Shown here one piece after another: positions 51,980-61,189 of a stretch of 64,000 nt of DNA. Made by a program: the position numbers and the translations under genes. The notes under the pieces were generated by a model, which saw only the letters and a list, made by a program, of their open reading frames with translations, had not been told where the DNA came from and did no database searches. Numbering within the stretch: position 1 is the first letter of the stretch; the number at the start of each line of letters is the position of its first letter. Origin of the DNA: Thermoplasmata archaeon (GTDB taxonomy: Archaea > Thermoplasmatota > Thermoplasmata > Methanomassiliicoccales > Methanomethylophilaceae); NCBI GenBank assembly GCA_015063125.1, contig SUTB01000007.1, forward strand, positions 1-64,000, written 5' to 3'.

Positions 51980-53746
51980 TCATTCCTCCGAATGGGACTC
52001 GCTCTCAGCCCCTAGTTTGCTTAAGACCTTTTCAAGTGATTTGCTCCTCTTACCGACCTTGAACCTGTAGACCTGGTAGATTGCTACTGCAAGGACGATG
52101 CATGCGCTGACGAATATTTGGTAGCCGGTATCCAGCGGATTGGGGACCAATGCCACGATCAATATGTCGACCACTCCTGCTATCAGGAGCGGGTTCATGG
52201 TCTCGTAGAATTTCGCCCTGTCCTCAGGTATGTCCCTGTTGTTTTTCAGCTTACCCATGGAGAGGAGATAGAGCAGCACACGTATGTTCGAGACCTGCCT
52301 CATGCAGGGTCTGAGCAATATCAGGATGTTGATGAACAGGAGCACATACATCGCAAGCGTCTTGTCTATTCCGAAGCTCTCCTGGAGCCATCCGCATCCC
52401 GGCCCATATCCGAAGTAGAACAGGACCTCGACGACGATTATCAGGAACAAGTTGAAGTAGACCGACCCCAGACCTGATGTGAATGCCTGCCTCATGTTCT
52501 GTGACAGCGTGTTGAGGTCATCATAGAATCTGTCCCTGACAGAGGTCAGTCTGGCGAAGCCCCTCTTTACTCCGTTGGGGCATGCCTTGTACAGTGCATC
52601 ATAGCCTTTGCCCGAGTATCTGGTCAATATGGGCAGGAAGATCATGGAGATAAGCGCCGCTCCGATGACGGACGAGTAGAATCCCTGATCCACCACGCCG
52701 TTGTCCAAAGCCTGCTTGGCGATGATGAAGGCGAATTCTCCCATGGCGCACAGGCCGATAGCCGACACGAATCCGGTGCGTTGATCACCGTTGCCCACCC
52801 AGTATCCCAAGTACACGGTCGCGGTCTTGCATATCGCGAATACCGCGTATATGATGAAGATGAGGGCCAGATTCTCGGCCAGACTGCCCAGGGTGACCTC
52901 CATTCCCACAGATATGAAGAACATGGCCATGAACAGGCTCTTTATCGGGTCCACGAAGTGCTCCACCGCATGTTTCGGACGAGAAGTTCCTACTATTACA
53001 CCCATCAGGAATGCTCCGATTGCGACGGACAGCCCCATCTTGGTCGCGGCGTAGGACAGGACGAACAACGCACCTATGCAAAGCAGCGAGATCAGCTCGT
53101 CGTTGGACCTCATGTAGAACCAATCTATGATGCGAGGGACGATGTAGAGTCCGAGCGTGAAGCAGGCAACCATGAATATGGCGATCTCTGCGATGAGTAT
53201 CGCCAAGTCTTCTGTGCCCATGGAGCCTCCCGTCAGCATGGGGGTGAGCATCGAGAGCATTATGACCTGTCCGATGTCCTCCATTATGGTGACCAGGACC
53301 AGCAGCTCGATATGCTCCTTGTCCAGCTGCCCCTGTGACTGAAGGACGGCCATCACGACGGCCGTACTTGAACCGGATATTATGCAGCCCAGGCATATAC
53401 ACTGGAGCGTATTGAATCCGAGAAGGAAACCCGCCAGCACCCCGCCTATGACCATCAGCGGAAGCTGGACGGCGGCGACGGTGACTGCAAATTTACCCTG
53501 TTCCTTCAGTTTGCGTATGTCGATCTCCATCCCTATGGAGAACATCAGCATGATCAATCCGATATCGGAGAAGATCTCGACCACCAGGTCGGCTTCCTCA
53601 GCCACGTGTATGTAGTTGGCAATCAGGATACCCGCGGTTATGAACCCCAGAAGGGGCGGGAACTTGATCTTGTTCATCACGATCGACAGGAACGCTGCCA
53701 GTATGACGAGGGTTGCCATGATTGCTATGAGGGTCGTTTCTTCCAT
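51980..53746 (-). CDS. Kef-type cation:proton antiporter (CPA2), copy 1
   Basis: 588 residues with about 12 helices in the first 400 residues. Landmarks are IKFPPLLGFITAGILI (about 30-45), SGSSTAVVMAVLQ and KMGLSVAIGAFLMGVIVGTS. The C-terminal part has further helices and no TrkA-N domain. Start MEETTLIAIM by family length. Co-directional with asd, which follows. Paralogue at 59163-61022. Confidence 0.85.
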   Translation of the reverse strand: MEETTLIAIMATLVILAAFLSIVMNKIKFPPLLGFITAGILIANYIHVAEEADLVVEIFSDIGLIMLMFSIGMEIDIRKLKEQGKFAVTVAAVQLPLMVIGGVLAGFLLGFNTLQCICLGCIISGSSTAVVMAVLQSQGQLDKEHIELLVLVTIMEDIGQVIMLSMLTPMLTGGSMGTEDLAILIAEIAIFMVACFTLGLYIVPRIIDWFYMRSNDELISLLCIGALFVLSYAATKMGLSVAIGAFLMGVIVGTSRPKHAVEHFVDPIKSLFMAMFFISVGMEVTLGSLAENLALIFIIYAVFAICKTATVYLGYWVGNGDQRTGFVSAIGLCAMGEFAFIIAKQALDNGVVDQGFYSSVIGAALISMIFLPILTRYSGKGYDALYKACPNGVKRGFARLTSVRDRFYDDLNTLSQNMRQAFTSGLGSVYFNLFLIIVVEVLFYFGYGPGCGWLQESFGIDKTLAMYVLLFINILILLRPCMRQVSNIRVLLYLLSMGKLKNNRDIPEDRAKFYETMNPLLIAGVVDILIVALVPNPLDTGYQIFVSACIVLAVAIYQVYRFKVGKRSKSLEKVLSKLGAESESHSEE

Positions 53747-53989
53747 AGGGGGCCTTCTTAGTTGGGATGATAGGCCAACGGTATCCATCCCCATTAATAA
53801 AGGGTTCGCATGTGTGCGCGTGAGGCGATGCTGTTATTTCTGTGCCGTATGAAGTAATATTTAATAGGTGTTAAGCTGATTGTACCAGAGCTCCTAACAA
53901 ACTTATGTTTCCGACGTTGGCACATTCGTCCAAATGTACAATTTTACTGACAAAACAGCGTAACCTGTATATATCCTCAAAACGAATTC

Positions 53990-54580
53990 ATGTCCATGGG
54001 ATTCTTCAGCGAACCTAAACACGCCGGAACGGCGTACGTGATCGTAGCTATCCTGCAGATTCTTGGAGCATTGATTTCAATAATCCTCGCTGCTATGGAT
54101 GCAGAAATCGCCCTTGTACCCGTCGTCATTTCAGGCATCGGAGCCATAATCGCCGGTGTCATCATGTTCGGATACGGTAACAAGGTCAGGACAGGAGTCA
54201 TCTCTGATAAAGTCGAGATTCTCGCACAGTTCGTTAGGATTGTCGGAATTGTGATGATCATCACAGCGGTATTCGACTGCATCGCAAAGGTTGTCCTCGG
54301 TGCAGAGCTCGGTGCAGAGCTGTACTCAGCAATCATCACGATCATCCTCGGTCTTATCGTCATCTTCTGTGCCGGTAAGATCAACGATGGAAAGAAGACC
54401 GGAGGAGACAAGGTCATTTGGATCCTGCTTCTGCTCATCTTCATCATCGAGATCCTCTTCGCTATCTTGCTCATCATCACCATCGTTGGAATCATCCTTG
54501 GTATCTGCAACCTCGTCCTCTACGGATGCATGTTTGCACTGCTCATCGACAACGATGTGAAGAACGCAATGAACATGTGA
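53990..54580 (+). CDS. Six-helix membrane protein, paralogue of 48791-49414
   Basis: 196 residues with about six transmembrane helices and a KINDGKKTGGDK loop at about 130. A TATA-like TGTATATAT at 53966-53974 fits a leaderless start at 53990. Similar in its middle third to the gene upstream of cls. The 240 bases before it hold no gene. Family unknown. Confidence 0.65.
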   Translation: MSMGFFSEPKHAGTAYVIVAILQILGALISIILAAMDAEIALVPVVISGIGAIIAGVIMFGYGNKVRTGVISDKVEILAQFVRIVGIVMIITAVFDCIAKVVLGAELGAELYSAIITIILGLIVIFCAGKINDGKKTGGDKVIWILLLLIFIIEILFAILLIITIVGIILGICNLVLYGCMFALLIDNDVKNAMNM

Positions 54581-54723
54581 GTACACGATCACTAAACCCT
54601 TTCCCCAAACCTCTTACTTTTCCACTTTCGGTCTTGTTTTTCAGATACTGGCTTGCGTTCTTGTGCAAAGCTGTTCGGTGACCTCCCTGTGAGGCTCTTA
54701 TATCCTTACTCTTCATCAGCACC

Positions 54724-55419
54724 GTGGTCTGCGAAGATGCGATCAGGGCACTGATATCGGATGCCCTGTGTGAATTGGATTCGAGTTTCGGGAGGTACGA
54801 CTCCGGCAGAGTGGTCTCTGGCAACAAGGTGCCGTCCTACAAGGACGTGGTCACCAAGGAAGACCCCCTAAGGCTGACGCAGAGGGTATTGGTGAATCCT
54901 GTGATGGTCTGTCTGGGGTATTCGTCACTGTATTCAGGCGATGTGTTCGAAGGCAGGGTGCCCGGAGTGTCTCTGGCAACGGTATCGATGAATTCCGTGC
55001 TGTCCTCGGCATCGTCTCGGGTTCTCAGCGCCATGAATGCCGATGATGCACCGAAGGGGATAGCGACCGATGGATTCCGTTGGTTGCTGGCCGTCCGTCA
55101 TGGCGATAGGAACAGAGTATGCGCAATGTCGGATCTCAGGCCGTATTACATAGAGGTGCTTGACAGGGACAGGTTCCGTGCGGCTGTACCGGAGAGCGAT
55201 GATGCGCTTTCCGAATTCATCAGAATCTTCTCCAGTTCTCGGATCGGGCGAGATCCGATACGAATATACGGCGATAAAAGAAAAGAAGGGGTTTCCGCCC
55301 ATTTGGGCGGTATTGGTTTTGCAGCCTCAGATACCGAACCACTCTTTGACACCAGGTCTGAAGAAGTACCAAATCAGGAGGATGTCGATAATGGTTCCGA
55401 CGATTCCATAGGGGAATGA
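54724..55419 (+). CDS. HsdR N-terminal-like protein, probably without nuclease residues
   Basis: 231 residues with a GTG start about 25 bases after TTATATCC (54696-54703), so leaderless. TQRVLVNPVMVCLGYSS resembles the I-x-PLL-x-LGY opening of HsdR N-terminal domains, and KGIATDGFRWLLAVRHGDR (about 110-128) the KGI-x-TNG-x-W segment. The expected acidic/ExK strand between them is not visible. The last 35 residues overlap the convergent gene and pass a terminator hairpin, so the true end may be earlier. Family call is tentative. Confidence 0.45.
   Translation: MVCEDAIRALISDALCELDSSFGRYDSGRVVSGNKVPSYKDVVTKEDPLRLTQRVLVNPVMVCLGYSSLYSGDVFEGRVPGVSLATVSMNSVLSSASSRVLSAMNADDAPKGIATDGFRWLLAVRHGDRNRVCAMSDLRPYYIEVLDRDRFRAAVPESDDALSEFIRIFSSSRIGRDPIRIYGDKRKEGVSAHLGGIGFAASDTEPLFDTRSEEVPNQEDVDNGSDDSIGE
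55295..55310. terminator. Terminator hairpin between convergent genes
   Basis: CCGCCC-attt-GGGCGG, followed on the plus strand by TATTGGTTTT and on the minus strand by AAACCCCTTCTTTTC. Confidence 0.55.
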
Positions 55420-55707
55420 GAGGATTCCCATAATCGCGGAGAGGATGTAAAGGATGACTGCTATGTACCAAATGGGTTTCCAACCCTTGAGGTATCCGAT
55501 AGCGATCACGAGTGCGATTATTCCAGTTACAACGCCAACCGCGGAGATGTATCCGGCGATAAATTCAGATCCAGGAATCATAGATGCGATGTACTCAGCA
55601 AGCGCAGCTCCTCCTATGATACTGCCTACGATCAAAATGACTGCACCGATCAATCCAAGGATACCAAGGATGGTGATCAATAATGGACGAGTTTTACCTT
55701 CTGCCAT
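55327..55707 (-). CDS. Small four-helix membrane protein
   Basis: 126 residues. Four transmembrane helices (about 10-35, 45-70, 78-95, 98-115), Gly/Ile-rich. TATA-like TTTATTTAACG at about 55730-55740 upstream. Family unknown. Confidence 0.6.
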   Translation of the reverse strand: MAEGKTRPLLITILGILGLIGAVILIVGSIIGGAALAEYIASMIPGSEFIAGYISAVGVVTGIIALVIAIGYLKGWKPIWYIAVILYILSAIMGILSFPYGIVGTIIDILLIWYFFRPGVKEWFGI

Positions 55708-55745
55708 GTACCCTATATCGGCAAACTACGTTAAATAAACCATCG

Positions 55746-55762
55746 CCAGATTTATTATCTGG
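55746..55762 (+). promoter_or_regulatory. TATA box inside a palindrome, upstream of the transglutaminase-like gene
   Basis: CCAGAT-TTATT-ATCTGG is a perfect inverted repeat whose centre is the likely TATA element (ATTTATTAT), about 25 bases before the ATG. A protein bound here would block the promoter. Confidence 0.45.
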
Positions 55763-55779
55763 GGGGCTGTTTTGCAGCC

Positions 55780-56940
55780 ATGAACGGCAGGGACAAGGCC
55801 ATCTTATCTGCTATAGGCGTAGCCATTGCAGTGGTTGTCGTGGCCATCATCGTCACACTGCCGCATGAAGCCCCTGTCGTTCCGGACGACCCTGATCCGG
55901 AAATATCGCCGTATCCCGAGGGAATAACATTCGATAAGACCACATCCACCCTCATGTCGGAGGAATCTGTCGTCTGGAAAGTCGTGGATCAGCTGAAGGA
56001 GCATATCGACAAGATCAAGGATAAGGATGAGTATGAGGGGAAGTTATTGACTTTCGATCCCGGATTCTACAAGGTCACTGTCGGAGAGGACACGTTCAAC
56101 CTCATCGTCGACGGAAAGGTCACCAAGAGCATGTCCTGGAAGTATCATCTGGGCAAGGAGGTCTACGACGTATCCGTAAGCTACGAGATCGACATCTCTG
56201 AACTGGCGAACATAATGATCGAGAACAGGGAATGGAACGACAACGCTAAGTTCGAGTTCGTCGACCTTCCGAGGGCGGTCTATGTGAATGATACCGTTCG
56301 CTCCATCGTATCGCAGCTGGAGTCCAGGTATTTGGAGATAGGGGGATCGCTCGAAGACAGGCAGTCGTATGCCGATTTCCTGGTGTCCTTCGCACAGCTC
56401 GGAATCGAGTATCCCCACAGGACCTACAAGTGGGAGGACGACATGGGGAATCCAGTCTACGACAGGGATATATTCGGGAATTCGGTGCCGAAGACTTCTA
56501 CCGATTACGAGGTCTGGGGTTGCGAAGAGTACTGGGCCAATTCCCTGGAGACGTTGTTCTTCGGCATAGGCGATTGCGACGATTCCGCTGCCGTTGGTTG
56601 TGCGTTATTCAAGGCCGCAGGTTTCCGTACCGCCATGGTTGGTGTCCCTGGTCACGTTGCCGCCAGTGTTGCCTTGGATTCATTTGAGGAACGCAATCTG
56701 GAGGACTACAAGGACTTCCTGAACACATACAGGGTATTCACGAAGTCCTCAGGATACGATATAACCGGCCAGGATACTGAGATACTGTACTATGGTGTGG
56801 ATACCACGAAGGGGCAGGCGCCGGTAGGTTACCTTCTGAAAGGTTCTGCGGAAAGCATCGGAAAGGAGACCATGTATTGGGGAATGGCAGGATATTACCC
56901 CGTGCCTGAGGATCAGACCGAGCTGGACGGAATCCAGTGA
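55780..56940 (+). CDS. Membrane-anchored transglutaminase-like protein
   Basis: 386 residues. N-terminal anchor (about 8-27), Pro/Asp-rich linker, beta domain, then a transglutaminase-like core with Cys in GIGDCDDSAAVGCALF (about 264-279) and His in GVPGHVAASV (about 288-297). The GDCDDSA motif is the usual thiol-protease-fold signature. It may cross-link or cleave envelope proteins. Its 3' end overlaps the convergent MBL gene by 28 bases. Confidence 0.75.
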   Translation: MNGRDKAILSAIGVAIAVVVVAIIVTLPHEAPVVPDDPDPEISPYPEGITFDKTTSTLMSEESVVWKVVDQLKEHIDKIKDKDEYEGKLLTFDPGFYKVTVGEDTFNLIVDGKVTKSMSWKYHLGKEVYDVSVSYEIDISELANIMIENREWNDNAKFEFVDLPRAVYVNDTVRSIVSQLESRYLEIGGSLEDRQSYADFLVSFAQLGIEYPHRTYKWEDDMGNPVYDRDIFGNSVPKTSTDYEVWGCEEYWANSLETLFFGIGDCDDSAAVGCALFKAAGFRTAMVGVPGHVAASVALDSFEERNLEDYKDFLNTYRVFTKSSGYDITGQDTEILYYGVDTTKGQAPVGYLLKGSAESIGKETMYWGMAGYYPVPEDQTELDGIQ

Positions 56941-57746
56941 TCATCGAAGGTCTCTGCATCCGATAGGTTCAGTTCCTCACCGACATCCAGTATCATCAGG
57001 TCACGGGCCGCTACGGTACGGATTCCTGTGGCGTCTTCTGTCATCTTCGCTTCGTTCTCCGGACCTCTCCTGATGATGACCACTCCGAGGTGGATGAATA
57101 TTGCAAGCTCCGGTTTCACGATTTCTATGAACTTGATCGCATCGTCGGTGCAGAGATGCCATTTTATGCGGTTACCCATGGGCGTCGTCACCGGGAGGAT
57201 GAGCACCCTGGTCCCGATGTACTGCTGAGCGATCTCCACCGAGAACTCCGTATCGCTGACGTATGACACGTCACCGTGATCGGTGTGGAAGACGAATCCC
57301 ACGTTGGTGGGGTCGCTGTGGACCGCCTTCTTGATGTCCACACGCATTCCGTCGACATCCAGGACATCGCCGGGCCTGAACACCTTGTAACCTTCCACGA
57401 TCCTCAAGTGGTAGGGCGACACGCAAGGCCCCAGCCCAGCTTCGCCCTCTATCACAGTGGGCGACCCGTAGATGTGCCCCCTCTTCTTCCATCCGCCGTG
57501 AGACATCCCCTCGGCCACGCATTCGGCATCCGAATAGTGATCGGGGTGGCAGTGGGAGATGATCATCGACGATGTGTTGCAGACGTCATAGTGGATCCTT
57601 TGCATCTGGACCAGCGCACCCGGTCCAGGGTCGACGTTGAGCATCTTCCCATCATGCTCGATGAGCATTCCGCCGGTGGACCTGACCTGATACATGGTGG
57701 TGTGCCTACCACCGCCGGTTCCTAAGAAAGTGATGCGGAATGCCAT
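56913..57746 (-). CDS. Metallo-beta-lactamase-fold hydrolase
   Basis: 277 residues. LGTGGGRHTT at the start, NVDPGPGALV, then the metal motif SHCHPDHYSDAE (about 63-74), a later Asp (YVSDTE) and His (FIHLGV). Resembles RNase Z/phosphodiesterase-like hydrolases. Substrate unknown. A TATA-like ATATTATAATC is at about 57778-57788. Confidence 0.8.
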   Translation of the reverse strand: MAFRITFLGTGGGRHTTMYQVRSTGGMLIEHDGKMLNVDPGPGALVQMQRIHYDVCNTSSMIISHCHPDHYSDAECVAEGMSHGGWKKRGHIYGSPTVIEGEAGLGPCVSPYHLRIVEGYKVFRPGDVLDVDGMRVDIKKAVHSDPTNVGFVFHTDHGDVSYVSDTEFSVEIAQQYIGTRVLILPVTTPMGNRIKWHLCTDDAIKFIEIVKPELAIFIHLGVVIIRRGPENEAKMTEDATGIRTVAARDLMILDVGEELNLSDAETFDDHWIPSSSV

Positions 57747-57840
57747 GCTATCAACATCCTCTCAATGGTTCTGCGGATTATAATATGAATCTCTCAACGA
57801 ATCAATCAACGTTATATCGGTGCTCGGGGATTATCCGCTC

Positions 57841-59130
57841 ATGATAACAGCGATCCGTAACGCCTGGATTGTCACACAGAACGCATCCAGGGACATCATC
57901 CGCGGGGATGTGGTCATAGACGGTGAGAAGATCGTGTCCGTCGGCCCTGAGTACAAGGGCACCGCAGACCGCGAGATCGACGCCACCGGCGATATCGTCA
58001 TGCCTGGTATGATCAACACCCACACCCATGTGGCCATGTCCGTGATGAAGGGCGTGGTGGACGATCTCACGTTCCCCGATTTCCTCGATAAGGTATTCAA
58101 GATCGATTCCGACCGTACAGATTACGATCTGGACATCGGTACGAAGATCGGATGCATGGAGATGATCCGCAGCGGTACGACGACCTTCATGGACCTCTAC
58201 TACTCGGAGGATGTGATCGCAAAGGCAACCCAACAGGCCGGGATAAGGGGAGTGCTCTGCTGGTGCTGCCTCGATGAGGATAAGACCACGCAGAAGGGCA
58301 ATCCTGTCCAGAACTGCAAGAACTTCTATTCCAAGTTCAAGGGCGAGAGGAAGATCGTTCCCGGAGTAGGACTCCAAGGAGTCTATGTGTGCAACGAGGA
58401 GACCTGCGTAAGCGCGGCACAGTTCGCTGACGAGGTCAACGCTCCGTTGAACTTCCACCTTTCGGAGACGAGGGGGGAGGTGGCTGACCACAAAAAGAAG
58501 ACAGGCATGAGGCCCGCCGAGTGGCTGTCGGAGATCGGCGCTCTGACTCCGCACATGGTCGCTGCACATTCTGCATGGTTGACCAAGAGAGAGGTCATGC
58601 TCATGGGCAAGGTAGGAATGTCTATCTCATCATGCCCTGTATCCAACATGAAGCTGGCTACCGGAGGCGTGGCCCCTGTGCCCGAGCTCATGGAGGCAGG
58701 AGTGAACGTATCATTCGGAACCGACGGGAACACCACAAACAACACCCTCGACATGTTCGCCGAGATGAAGTCCCTCGGACTGCTTCAGAAGTCCAGCAGA
58801 TGGGACCCCGTTGTATGCGGAGCACAGCAGCTTCTTGATTTCGCTACCATAAACGGTGCGAAGGCCGTCGGTATGGCGGACAAGATCGGTTCGCTGGAGC
58901 CCGGCAAGTACGCCGACCTGATCATACTCGACGGAAAGGCACCAAACATGAGGCCTCTGGTCCCCGAGAACATGATCGCCAACATAGTCTACTCCGGAAA
59001 CGGCCTTAACACCAAGACCGTGTTCTGTCAGGGAGACATGGTCATGCAGGACGGCAACATCCTGACTTTGGACAAGGATGACATCCTGTCCAAGTCGGAG
59101 GATGTCTGGAGACAGCTCTGCATCAGATGA
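57841..59130 (+). CDS. dadD: 5'-deoxyadenosine / S-adenosylhomocysteine-type deaminase
   Basis: 429 residues, amidohydrolase fold. Metal residues: NTHTHVAMS (about 59-67), FHLSETRGE, AAHSAWLT and FGTDGNTTNN (about 299-308). The enzyme deaminates 5'-deoxyadenosine and related nucleosides, a radical SAM by-product. A TATA-like CGTTATATCGG is at about 57810-57818. Confidence 0.88.
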   Translation: MITAIRNAWIVTQNASRDIIRGDVVIDGEKIVSVGPEYKGTADREIDATGDIVMPGMINTHTHVAMSVMKGVVDDLTFPDFLDKVFKIDSDRTDYDLDIGTKIGCMEMIRSGTTTFMDLYYSEDVIAKATQQAGIRGVLCWCCLDEDKTTQKGNPVQNCKNFYSKFKGERKIVPGVGLQGVYVCNEETCVSAAQFADEVNAPLNFHLSETRGEVADHKKKTGMRPAEWLSEIGALTPHMVAAHSAWLTKREVMLMGKVGMSISSCPVSNMKLATGGVAPVPELMEAGVNVSFGTDGNTTNNTLDMFAEMKSLGLLQKSSRWDPVVCGAQQLLDFATINGAKAVGMADKIGSLEPGKYADLIILDGKAPNMRPLVPENMIANIVYSGNGLNTKTVFCQGDMVMQDGNILTLDKDDILSKSEDVWRQLCIR

Positions 59131-59139
59131 AAACACAAT

Positions 59140-59160
59140 CTGCCCGGATTCTCCGGGCAG
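59140..59160. terminator. Bidirectional terminator between dadD and Kef copy 2
   Basis: Perfect 9-bp stem CTGCCCGGA-ttc-TCCGGGCAG, directly between the two convergent stops. Confidence 0.7.
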
Positions 59161-59162
59161 GA

Positions 59163-61022
59163 TCATTCTTCTCTCATATCCCCGGTATCTATCGATACGG
59201 AATACTTCTCTTCGTTCAGCAATTCCTGCTCGCGGACCTTCTCGTTGAGCATCTTCAGGAACATATCCGTATCGACGATCTCGTATTCGTCGACACCCAT
59301 GGTGTATGATCCCATATTGGACCTGTATTTGATGGCCTTCCTGTTGTACAGCAACAGCACCGCCAATGCGACGATCAGGACCACGATGTGCTCCCAGATG
59401 CCAAGATCGTTGGGGATGATGATTATGATGGTGATCGAGACGATCAGTCCAGTGATGGGCGTGTTGGACCTCATGAACCATTCCATGAACGTGTCCGCCT
59501 GAGTCCTGGAGGACTTACGGATGTGTCCTCCGTTGGTGAGGACGCTGATGGTCTTGATGTTGTTGATGATCCTGATGATGGGAACATAGATCACGATGAG
59601 GTTCAGAACGAGGACGATCATACTCCATAGATATGCCCCGCCGCCGAAGTATTTCATTCCCCATTCCTCGAAGAATGTTGACAGCATGATGAACGCTATC
59701 TCTATGACGACCACTGCCACGATGTAGATGTAGATGTTCCTCAACGTGGTCTGGAATTCCTTCTTGGTCTTCTTGGAGGACCTGTTGACCCTGGCGTATG
59801 CTGAGGTCTTCACGTAATCAACGGAAAGCAGTGCCTTACGTAAAGGCGTAGGACACCTCTTGGAAAGGCCGTCCCATATGATCCCGGACTTCTTCGCTAT
59901 TATCGGAAGGATCACCATGGACAGTAGAGCGGCTCCGACGACCGATGTATAGAAGGAAACATCGATCACGTTGTAGTCAAGTGCCTGCTTGGCAATGATG
60001 AATGCGAATTCTCCCATGACGGCGAGGCTGATCGCCGATATGAAACCGGTACGGGGGTTCTCGTTGCCCATCCAATATCCGAGGAACACGGTGGAGATGA
60101 TCAGGGTGGCGAACATTCCGTAGATCACCACGATCATGCCTATGTTGTCTATCAGCGTCTCTATTTGGATCTCCATTCCGACGGAGATGAAGAACATGGC
60201 CATGAATATGTTCTTCATGGGCTCGATATCGTGAGTGATCTCTCTGCTCTTCCTGCTGGATGCGATCATCATTCCCATGAGGAACGCTCCGATAGCGACG
60301 GACAGTCCTGCGAAGTTCGCAAGCAGCGCCATACCGAACGCCATTCCGACGGCGAAGATGGTCAGTACCTCCGATGATACGTTATCCGAAAGCCAGTTGA
60401 TGACACGGGGCATGAGCCTCAGTCCAGCGAAGATGCTGACGAGCATGAACACGACGATGCTTACGATCATCGCAGCCAATCCTCCCGGGTCCATGCTAGA
60501 ACCGGCCATCATAGGCGTGAGCACGGACAGCAGTATGACCTGTCCGATATCCTCCATGATAAGGACAAGGATGAGAGTGGCCTTGTGGTCGCTGTCGAGG
60601 AGGTTATGCGTGGACATAACGGCCAGCACCACAGCGGTGCTGGAGCCAGACATTATCGCACCTATGACCATGCTCTGGAGGGATGTGAGTCCGAGCACGA
60701 AGCTACCAATGACGATGCCCAAAAGCATAGTGACCGGAAGCTGGACCAGCGCCACCTCCATAGCGAACAGACCCTGCTTACGGATCTTCTTCATGTTGAT
60801 TTCCAAACCTAGGCAGAACATCAGGATGATCAATCCCATGTTGGACAGGATCTCGACGACCTCTTCTCCGATTTCGGTGATGGACCAGAGGTTTGACAGG
60901 ATGATACCCGCCATCAGGTATCCTATGAGGGGAGGGAGCTTGATTTTGTTGAAGATGATGGAACAGACTGCGGCCAACAGCAAGAAAGTTGCCAAGCTGG
61001 TCAAAAGTATAATCTCGTCCAT
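59163..61022 (-). CDS. Kef-type cation:proton antiporter (CPA2), copy 2
   Basis: 619 residues. Same layout as the copy at 51980: IKLPPLIGYLMAGIILSN, then SGSSTAVVLAVMS and GLSVAIGAFLMGMMIASSRK, with a long C-terminal region that has extra helices and an acidic, soluble end. Start MDEIILLTS; TATA-like TTTTTATATTAAC at about 61049-61061. The pair looks like an old duplication. Confidence 0.85.
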   Translation of the reverse strand: MDEIILLTSLATFLLLAAVCSIIFNKIKLPPLIGYLMAGIILSNLWSITEIGEEVVEILSNMGLIILMFCLGLEINMKKIRKQGLFAMEVALVQLPVTMLLGIVIGSFVLGLTSLQSMVIGAIMSGSSTAVVLAVMSTHNLLDSDHKATLILVLIMEDIGQVILLSVLTPMMAGSSMDPGGLAAMIVSIVVFMLVSIFAGLRLMPRVINWLSDNVSSEVLTIFAVGMAFGMALLANFAGLSVAIGAFLMGMMIASSRKSREITHDIEPMKNIFMAMFFISVGMEIQIETLIDNIGMIVVIYGMFATLIISTVFLGYWMGNENPRTGFISAISLAVMGEFAFIIAKQALDYNVIDVSFYTSVVGAALLSMVILPIIAKKSGIIWDGLSKRCPTPLRKALLSVDYVKTSAYARVNRSSKKTKKEFQTTLRNIYIYIVAVVVIEIAFIMLSTFFEEWGMKYFGGGAYLWSMIVLVLNLIVIYVPIIRIINNIKTISVLTNGGHIRKSSRTQADTFMEWFMRSNTPITGLIVSITIIIIIPNDLGIWEHIVVLIVALAVLLLYNRKAIKYRSNMGSYTMGVDEYEIVDTDMFLKMLNEKVREQELLNEEKYSVSIDTGDMREE

Positions 61023-61189
61023 CTCATCCCTAAAGACGTACGTGCATATGTTAATATAAAAATTGTTAAGGGAACGGGCCAAAAAGACGTGTGCTGGTAC
61101 ATTAGTTGGATGTATTGTTCAGAAGATTGACCTATTCGTCATCTGTCGTAGGGCAGGTTTTTATTAGTATTATGGTTGCAACCGTCTGT

